Source: Nocardioides marmotae (lineage in GTDB: Bacteria; Actinomycetota; Actinomycetes; Propionibacteriales; Nocardioidaceae). Taken from it: DNA of 64,000 bases. The translations under genes and the position numbers were made by a program. The notes under the pieces were generated by a model. That model made no database searches, had not been told where the DNA came from, and saw only the letters and a program-made list of their open reading frames with translations. Within the stretch, counting starts at the first letter, position 1. Each line of letters opens with the position of its first letter. This document shows positions 58,792 to 64,000 of this stretch, one piece after another. The stretch spans positions 3,596,001 to 3,660,000 of the forward strand of contig NZ_CP053660.1 in the NCBI RefSeq assembly GCF_013177455.1. The letters run 5' to 3'.

Positions 58792-60485
58792 CGCGCCCGG
58801 GCCACCCGTCCCTCGTCCCAGACCGGGCCCTCGGACTCATAGACCTCGCCGTCGGCGCCGTAGACGAGGAACCGGTCGAAGCCGCGGGCGAACCACCGGT
58901 CGTGGGTCACCGCCAGCACCGTGCCCTCGAAGGCCGCCAGGCCCTCCTCGAGCGCCTCGGCGCTCTGCACGTCGAGGTTGTCGGTCGGCTCGTCGAGCAG
59001 CAGCAGGGTCGCACCGGAGAGCTCGAGCAGCAGGATCTGGAAGCGCGCCTGCTGCCCGCCGCTGAGCGACTCGAAGGTCTGCTCGCCGGCGTGCGCGAGC
59101 TCGTAGCGGTCGAGCACGCGCGCGGCCTGCTCGCGGCCCATCCCCTTGCGTCCGTCGGGGTGCCCGTCGCCGCGGTGCAGCACCTCGAGCAGGGTGCGGC
59201 CGACGAGCTCGGGGTGCTCGTGGGTCTGCACGAACCAGCCCGGCCGGACCCGCGCGCCGAGCCGGGCCTTGCCGGTGTGCGCGACGGGCCGGATCTCGAC
59301 CTCCCCCACCGGGCGGTGCTCCACGTCGGGGTCGGTGCCGCCGGCGGCGAGCAGCCGCAGGAAGTGCGACTTGCCCGAGCCGTTGGAGCCCAGGACGGCC
59401 ACCCGCTCGCCGTACCAGACCTCGAGGTCGAAGGGGCGCATCAGCCCGGTCAGCTCCAGCTGCTCGCAGACGACGGCGCGCTTGCCGGTGCGGCCGCCGG
59501 TGAGCCGCATCGAGACCTGCTGCTCGCGGGGCTGCTCGGTGGGCGGGCCGGCCTCCTCGAACTTGCGCAGCCGGGTCTGCGCGGCGCGGTACTGGCTCGA
59601 CATCCCGTCGTTGTACTCCGACTTCACCTTCAGCCGCAGCACGAGCGCCTTGAGCTTGGCGTGCTCCTCGTCCCAGCGCTTGCGCATCTCCTCGAAGCGC
59701 GCGAAGCGGTCGGTGCGGGCCTGGTGGTAGGAGGCGAAGCCGCCCGGGTGGGTCCACACGGTGTTGCCCGTGCCGGGCCCGCCGGCACCGAGCTCGACAG
59801 TCACGACCCGGGTGGCGGTGTTGTCGAGCAGCTCGCGGTCGTGGCTGATCATCAGCACCGTCTTGTCCGACTCGCGGATCCGGCCCTCGAGCCAGATCTT
59901 GCCGGGGACGTCGAGGTAGTTGTCCGGCTCGTCGAGCAGCAGCACCTGGTCGGGCCCGCGCAGCAGGAACTCCAGCACCAGCCGCTTCTGCTCGCCGCCG
60001 CTGAGGGTGGACAGCTCGCGGTACTTGACCCGGTCGTAGGGCAGGCCGAGCGCGGCGGTCGTGCACACGTCCCAGGTGACCTCGACGTCGTAGCCGCCGG
60101 CGTCGGCGTACTCCCCCAGCGCGGTGGCGTAGGCCAGCTGCGTCGGCTCGTCGTCGGTCTCCATCAGCGCGACCTCGAGCCGGTCGACCTCGGCCGCCGC
60201 CGCGCGCACCCGCGGCGGGGAGACGCTCAGCAGCAGGTCGGCCACGGTGGTCGACCCGTGCGCGACCTGCTGGCGCATGATGCCGAGGCCGCCGCTGCGG
60301 GTGACGACGCCGGCGTGCGGCTGGAGGTCCCCGGTGATGATCCGCAGCAGCGTCGTCTTCCCGGCGCCGTTGGCTCCGACGAGCGCGACCTTCTGGCCCT
60401 CGCCGACGCGGAAGGACACCTCGTCGAGGAGCACCCGCCCGTCCGGCAGCTCGTAGCGCACCCCGGCGACGTCCACATGTCCCAC
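58788..60485 (-). CDS. ABC-F family ATP-binding protein (565 aa)
   Basis: Soluble tandem ATPase without membrane domains, of the ribosome-acting ABC-F group. Walker A motifs are GANGAGKTTLLR (~38) and GSNGSGKSHFLR (~360). Signatures are TLSGGEQKR (~160) and SLSGGQQAR (~475). Walker B motifs VLLLDEPDNYLD and LLLLDEPTDNLD follow each. The interdomain arm (~235-290, FARFEEMRKRWDEEHAKLKA) is the P-site tRNA interaction region. The role (translation factor or antibiotic protection) cannot be told apart by sequence. The start is GTG 60485. Confidence 0.9.
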   Translation of the reverse strand: MGHVDVAGVRYELPDGRVLLDEVSFRVGEGQKVALVGANGAGKTTLLRIITGDLQPHAGVVTRSGGLGIMRQQVAHGSTTVADLLLSVSPPRVRAAAAEVDRLEVALMETDDEPTQLAYATALGEYADAGGYDVEVTWDVCTTAALGLPYDRVKYRELSTLSGGEQKRLVLEFLLRGPDQVLLLDEPDNYLDVPGKIWLEGRIRESDKTVLMISHDRELLDNTATRVVTVELGAGGPGTGNTVWTHPGGFASYHQARTDRFARFEEMRKRWDEEHAKLKALVLRLKVKSEYNDGMSSQYRAAQTRLRKFEEAGPPTEQPREQQVSMRLTGGRTGKRAVVCEQLELTGLMRPFDLEVWYGERVAVLGSNGSGKSHFLRLLAAGGTDPDVEHRPVGEVEIRPVAHTGKARLGARVRPGWFVQTHEHPELVGRTLLEVLHRGDGHPDGRKGMGREQAARVLDRYELAHAGEQTFESLSGGQQARFQILLLELSGATLLLLDEPTDNLDVQSAEALEEGLAAFEGTVLAVTHDRWFARGFDRFLVYGADGEVYESEGPVWDEGRVARAR

Positions 60486-60556
60486 GGGGCCGATTCTCCG
60501 CCGCCGTCGCGCCACCGAGCGACTCGTTTTACCTGCGCCGGTCGGCGGTCGGGGCC

Positions 60557-60569
60557 TAGCGTGCCCCGT
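60557..60569 (+). promoter_or_regulatory. Leaderless-type -10 box of the exported hydrolase gene
   Basis: TAGCGT (60557-60562) followed by 7 nt and the GTG at 60570. Confidence 0.5.
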
Positions 60570-61739
60570 GTGACCCGCCTCACTCGCGCCTCGCGCATCC
60601 TCGCCACCACCGCCTCCGCCTCGGCGCTCGCCCTCGGCCTGCTGGCCGCGCCGGCGCCCGCGGCACCCTCCGTGCCCGCTGCTCCCGCTGCCGACGAGGC
60701 CGCGCCCGGCCCGACGGCGTACGCCGGCGACGGGCCGTACGGCGTCGGCCAGCGCTCCATGCGGCTGCCGTCGGGGGCGCTGGTCGAGGTCTGGTACCCG
60801 ACGCGGCCCGCCGACGTCGCCGGCCAGCCCGAGGGCACCTACGACGTCGTCGACTGGCTGCCGCCGGTGCTCGAGGGCTTCCTCCCCGACGGCGCGGCGG
60901 TCACCCACCCCAGCGGTGGCGTGCGCCGCGCGCCGATCGCGCGCCGCGGCTTCCCGCTGGTCGTCTTCAGCCACGGGTTCGCGGGCTTCCGCCAGCAGTC
61001 GTCGTTCCTCACCTCCGCGATCGCGTCGTGGGGGTACGTCGTGGCCGCGCCCGACCACCGCAGCCGCACGATGACCACCGTGCTCGGCGGCACGCCGGGC
61101 ACCACCACCGACGTGCAGGACCTGCGCGACACGATCACCCTGGTCGGCTCCAAGTCGCGGACGAGGAAGAACTGGCTGCACAAGCGCGTCGACATGACCC
61201 GCGTCGCCGCCGTCGGCCACTCCGCCGGCGGCCGCGCGGTGGAGAACCTCGCCGTCGCCGACCCCCGCGTCGACACCTGGGTCGGCATGGCCGGCGCCGC
61301 GACCGGCGCGCTCGACGAGGGCGCGACCGCGGTCCCGACCCAGCCGGGGGTGCTGCTCGTCGGTGGCGCGGACCAGATCGTCACCCGTGAGCGGATGGAG
61401 GCGGCGTACGCCGCGATGAGCGCGCCCAAGCGCTGGGTCGAGCTCGGCGGCGCGGGCCACCTCGCCTTCAGCGACCTGTGCGAGGTCGGCGAGGGCGAGG
61501 CCGGGCTGCTCTCGGTCGCCGACCTGCTCGGCGTCCCGATCCCGGCCAACCTCATCCGCCTCGCCTCCGACGGCTGCATCGACCCCGAGCTCGCGTCGGT
61601 CGACGCGTGGCCGGCCATCCGCCACGTCGTGGTCGCCCAGCTGCGGGCGGTCCTCGGCCCCGACCAGGCGACCCCGGCCGCCTTCGACGGGCTCGTCGAG
61701 GCCTGGCCGGGCGTGGTCACCGACAGCCGCAGCGAGTAG
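60570..61739 (+). CDS. Exported alpha/beta hydrolase, PAF-AH/chlorophyllase-like (389 aa)
   Basis: A signal peptide covers ~1-35 (ILATTASASALALGLLAAPA). The hydrolase domain has SGALVEVWYPTRP, an oxyanion loop in LVVFSHGFAGFRQQSSFL (~135), nucleophile Ser in VAAVGHSAGGRAVENL (~215) and a late His in LGGAGHLAFSDLC (~297). A platelet-activating-factor acetylhydrolase or cutinase-like esterase role outside the cell is likely. The start codon is fixed by the -10 box. Confidence 0.88.
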   Translation: MTRLTRASRILATTASASALALGLLAAPAPAAPSVPAAPAADEAAPGPTAYAGDGPYGVGQRSMRLPSGALVEVWYPTRPADVAGQPEGTYDVVDWLPPVLEGFLPDGAAVTHPSGGVRRAPIARRGFPLVVFSHGFAGFRQQSSFLTSAIASWGYVVAAPDHRSRTMTTVLGGTPGTTTDVQDLRDTITLVGSKSRTRKNWLHKRVDMTRVAAVGHSAGGRAVENLAVADPRVDTWVGMAGAATGALDEGATAVPTQPGVLLVGGADQIVTRERMEAAYAAMSAPKRWVELGGAGHLAFSDLCEVGEGEAGLLSVADLLGVPIPANLIRLASDGCIDPELASVDAWPAIRHVVVAQLRAVLGPDQATPAAFDGLVEAWPGVVTDSRSE

Positions 61740-61804
61740 TCCGCCCCAGCGGCGGTCCGGGTCCCGGGCCGCCAGGCGCCGGCCAGTCGGGCGGGACCCC
61801 TCTT

Positions 61805-61817
61805 TAGGATGAGGTGC
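61805..61817 (+). promoter_or_regulatory. Leaderless-type -10 box of the PAP2 gene
   Basis: TAGGAT (61805-61810) followed by 7 nt and the GTG at 61818. An in-frame ATG at 61809 lies inside the -10 box, so it cannot be in the transcript. Confidence 0.6.
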
Positions 61818-62792
61818 GTGACACAGGTCGAGGAAGCTCCCGGCAATTCCTCGACCTATCCCGGTCCGGCACCCGCCCGACGTACCCGACGGGGGCCCCG
61901 CGTCGCGGCCATGACGGCGTACGCCGTGGTGCTGGCGCTGTGGTCGCAGCTGCTGGGCGTGCCCAACGACACCGTCCAGGTCTTCCTGTGGCTGTGGCTG
62001 GCCACGATCGCCTGGAACGTGCAGGAGCCCCGGCGCCACCACCTCCAGTTCCTGCGGGACTGGTGGCCGCCGGTGCTCGGGCTGGTCATCTACTTCTACA
62101 GCCGCGGCGTCACCGACGAGCTCGGCCTGCCGGTCCACATCACCATGCCGATCCGCGTCGATGAGTGGCTCGGCGGCGGCACGACGCCGACCGAGCACCT
62201 CCAGGCGGCGTGGTGCGGCGACCCGTGCCTGCGCGACTCCGCGCCGCGCTGGTACGACGTGGCCCTCACCACCGTCTACGCCTCCCACTTCGTCACCGGG
62301 CTGACCCTCGCCGCGGTGCTGTGGATGCGCAGCCGGCCGGAGTGGGTGCGGTGGATGCGGCGCTACCTCGCGATCAACTTCGGTGCGCTGGTCGTCTACA
62401 TCCTCTACCCGATGGCGCCGCCGTGGATGGCCTCGGGCGACGGCTACATGGGCGAGGTCACTCGGATCACCAGCCGCGGCTGGGCCGACCTCGGCCTCGG
62501 CCGCTTCGACCTGGTCCTCCAGGGCGTCGGCAACCCGGTCGCCGCGATGCCCTCCCTGCACGCCGGCATCGCGTTCCTCGTCGCCGGCTACGGCATCGTG
62601 CGGCTGCGGAGCCCGTGGCGCTGGGTGCTGGTGGCCTACCCGCTCGCCATGTCGCTCGCGCTCGTCTACTTCGCCGAGCACTACGTCATCGACGTGGTCG
62701 CCGGCGCGCTGCTCGCCGCCCTGGTGCTCGCCGGGTGCACCTGGTGGGAGCGCCGCCAGGACCGGGGGCCGGCGCTCCGAGCCGGGCAGTGA
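61818..62792 (+). CDS. PAP2-superfamily membrane phosphatase (324 aa)
   Basis: Five or six membrane helices (~35-300). The PAP2 core has the His motif AMPSLHAGIAFLVAGYG (~237) and the second His/Asp motif YFAEHYVIDVVAGALLAALV (~283). The first KxxxxxxRP motif is not obvious, as in the inositol-phosphoceramide-synthase-like (PAP2_3) branch. It may dephosphorylate a lipid phosphate or transfer an alcohol head group. The start is GTG 61818, from the -10 box. Confidence 0.87.
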   Translation: MTQVEEAPGNSSTYPGPAPARRTRRGPRVAAMTAYAVVLALWSQLLGVPNDTVQVFLWLWLATIAWNVQEPRRHHLQFLRDWWPPVLGLVIYFYSRGVTDELGLPVHITMPIRVDEWLGGGTTPTEHLQAAWCGDPCLRDSAPRWYDVALTTVYASHFVTGLTLAAVLWMRSRPEWVRWMRRYLAINFGALVVYILYPMAPPWMASGDGYMGEVTRITSRGWADLGLGRFDLVLQGVGNPVAAMPSLHAGIAFLVAGYGIVRLRSPWRWVLVAYPLAMSLALVYFAEHYVIDVVAGALLAALVLAGCTWWERRQDRGPALRAGQ

Positions 62793-62828
62793 GCACGCGG
62801 CGTACAGCCCTCCCTGGGTCCGCCCGGG

Positions 62829-62841
62829 CAGGATGGCCCGC
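62829..62841 (+). promoter_or_regulatory. Leaderless-type -10 box of the acyl-CoA dehydrogenase gene
   Basis: CAGGAT (62829-62834) followed by 7 nt and the ATG at 62842. Confidence 0.45.
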
Positions 62842-63993
62842 ATGGACCTGAGCCTCAGCGACGAGCAGGAGGGCTTCCGCGCCCTCGCGCGCGACTTCCT
62901 CGAGCGCGAGGCCGTGCCGCACCGGGTGGAGTGGGACCGGCGCGAGGCGGTCGACCTCGCGATCATCCCGGCGATGGGCGAGATCGGCTTCTTCGGGCTG
63001 ACCATCCCCGAGGAGTACGGCGGGATCGGCGGGGACTACCTGACCTACGCCCTGGCGATGGAGGAGCTCGGCCGCGCCGACTCCGCGCTGCGCGGCATCG
63101 TGTCGGTCTCCAACGGGCTGGTCGGGAAGTCGATCCTCGCCGCCGGCACCGAGGAGCAGAAGCAGGAGTGGCTGCCGCGGATCGCGTCGGGCGAGGTGCT
63201 CGGCTGCTTCGGCCTGACCGAGCCCGACATCGGCTCCGACGCCGGCAACCTGACCTCGCGGGCGGTCCGCGACGGCGACGACTACGTCATCAACGGCCGC
63301 AAGCTCTTCATCACCAACGGCACCTGGGCGCAGGTCGCGCTGATCCTCGCCCGCACCGGCGGGCCGGGGGCGCGCGGGGTCACCGCGTTCCTCGTGCCCA
63401 CCGACACCCCCGGCTTCGAGGCCCGCGAGATCAAGGGCAAGCTCGGCCTGCGCGGCCAGGCCACCGCGGAGCTGTTCCTCGACGACGTACGCGTCCCGGC
63501 CTCGGCCCGCCTCGGCGAGGAGGGGCAGGGCTTCAAGATCGCGATGGCCTCCCTGGACAAGGGCCGGGTCTCGGTGGCCGCCGGGTGCGTCGGGATCATC
63601 CAGGGCTGCCTGGAGTCCTCGGTCTCCTACGCCACCACGCGCACGCAGTTCGGCAAGCCCATCGCCGCCTTCCAGCTGGTCCAGGACATGATCGCCGACA
63701 TCTCCCTCGACGCCGACGCCGCGCGGCTGCTGGTGTGGCGCTGCGCGGACCTGATCGACCGCGGCCTGCCCTTCCGGATGCCCGCCGCCAAGGCCAAGCT
63801 GTTCGCCTCCGAGGCCGCGGTCCGCGCCGCGAACAACGCGATCCAGGTGCACGGCGGGTCCGGGTACGTCGATGAGTACCCAGCCCAGAAGTACCTCCGC
63901 GACGCCCGCGTCATGACGCTCTACGAGGGCACCAGCCAGGTGCAGAAGCTGCTCATCGGGCGCGCCGAGACCGGCATCAGCGCCTTCGTCTGA
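62842..63993 (+). CDS. Acyl-CoA dehydrogenase (383 aa)
   Basis: FAD enzyme making the 2-enoyl-CoA in beta-oxidation. It starts MDLSLSDEQEGFRALARDFL. LGCFGLTEPDIGSDAGNLTS (~128) and YVINGRKLFITNGTWA (~150) are the ACADS_1/2 signatures. The catalytic Glu is in TLYEGTSQVQKLLIGR at the C-terminus. Full length; it ends 7 bp before the window edge. It resembles short/branched-chain ACADs. A link with the acyl-CoA ligase at 54.7 kb is possible but not shown by an operon. Confidence 0.95.
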   Translation: MDLSLSDEQEGFRALARDFLEREAVPHRVEWDRREAVDLAIIPAMGEIGFFGLTIPEEYGGIGGDYLTYALAMEELGRADSALRGIVSVSNGLVGKSILAAGTEEQKQEWLPRIASGEVLGCFGLTEPDIGSDAGNLTSRAVRDGDDYVINGRKLFITNGTWAQVALILARTGGPGARGVTAFLVPTDTPGFEAREIKGKLGLRGQATAELFLDDVRVPASARLGEEGQGFKIAMASLDKGRVSVAAGCVGIIQGCLESSVSYATTRTQFGKPIAAFQLVQDMIADISLDADAARLLVWRCADLIDRGLPFRMPAAKAKLFASEAAVRAANNAIQVHGGSGYVDEYPAQKYLRDARVMTLYEGTSQVQKLLIGRAETGISAFV

Positions 63994-64000
63994 CCCACCA

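Noticed and set aside
58788..63005. Minus-strand extension of the ABC-F frame to 1405 codons
   Set aside because: The part upstream of 60485 is antisense to the esterase, PAP2 and acyl-CoA dehydrogenase genes; the ABC-F protein is complete from 60485.

Overview
The window is about 74% GC by eye and reads as one contiguous, almost fully coding stretch of an actinobacterial chromosome. Third codon positions are nearly all G/C, GTG starts are common, stop/start overlaps (ATGA, GTGA, TGATG) are frequent, and mycothiol-dependent formaldehyde detoxification is present. Gene content and order suggest Nocardioides or a close relative in the Nocardioidaceae. From memory, the order guaA - ChoD-type GMC oxidase - guaB3 - guaB - groEL/groES - tsaD/rimI/tsaB/tsaE - alr - nnrD/E - acpS - glmS - glmM - rpsI - rplM follows the Mycobacterium tuberculosis region around Rv3396c-Rv3443c, with accessory genes inserted. 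I see no prophage, transposase, CRISPR array, tRNA or rRNA.

Layout. 1-3.65 kb: the 5' part of an exported protein, a 47-residue membrane protein, a serine hydrolase and an F420-type luciferase-like oxidoreductase. 3.67-12.93 kb: guaA, then two minus-strand units, aldehyde dehydrogenase + GMC (cholesterol-oxidase-like) oxidase and phosphotransferase + unknown protein + aldehyde dehydrogenase. The second unit is preceded by a perfect match to the KstR sterol-regulator operator. 13.3-17.8 kb: a secreted amylase translationally coupled to glpD. 17.9-25.2 kb: nitrilase, rnhA, guaB3, an ECF sigma factor with a membrane-anchored partner, guaB and an ACT-GNAT protein. 25.3-33.3 kb: a membrane glycosyltransferase, groES-groEL with two CIRCE boxes, a methyltransferase, a B12-domain protein and the mycothiol-formaldehyde dehydrogenase/MBL pair. 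33.5-42.96 kb: a secreted phytase, then the coupled t6A operon (tsaE, tsaB, rimI) with tsaD, plus alr and nnrE/nnrD. 43-49.7 kb: a nuclease-like gene framed by palindromes, acpS, glmS, coaA, glmM, rpsI and rplM. 50-64 kb: gltA, a HAD phosphatase, a surface protein, an acyl-CoA ligase, an HtrA protease, a GNAT, an ABC-F ATPase, an exported esterase, a PAP2 phosphatase and an acyl-CoA dehydrogenase.

How the genes work together: purine (GMP) synthesis, protein folding, t6A tRNA modification, cell-wall precursor supply (alr, glmS, glmM) and CoA/ACP activation form the conserved core. Sterol/fatty-acid oxidation, starch and phytate use and formaldehyde detoxification are the accessory metabolism.

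The least explained content is non-coding. (i) Three copies of a ~55-bp palindrome (R1); two frame the nuclease-like gene at 43.1-44.0 kb. (ii) Three copies of a second palindrome family (R2), one of them between groES and groEL. (iii) Two copies of a ~250-bp element containing a 41-nt imperfect inverted repeat. (iv) Large hairpins upstream of both guaA and guaB. Many genes also start 6-7 nt after a TAGNNT-like -10 box, which points to widespread leaderless transcription.
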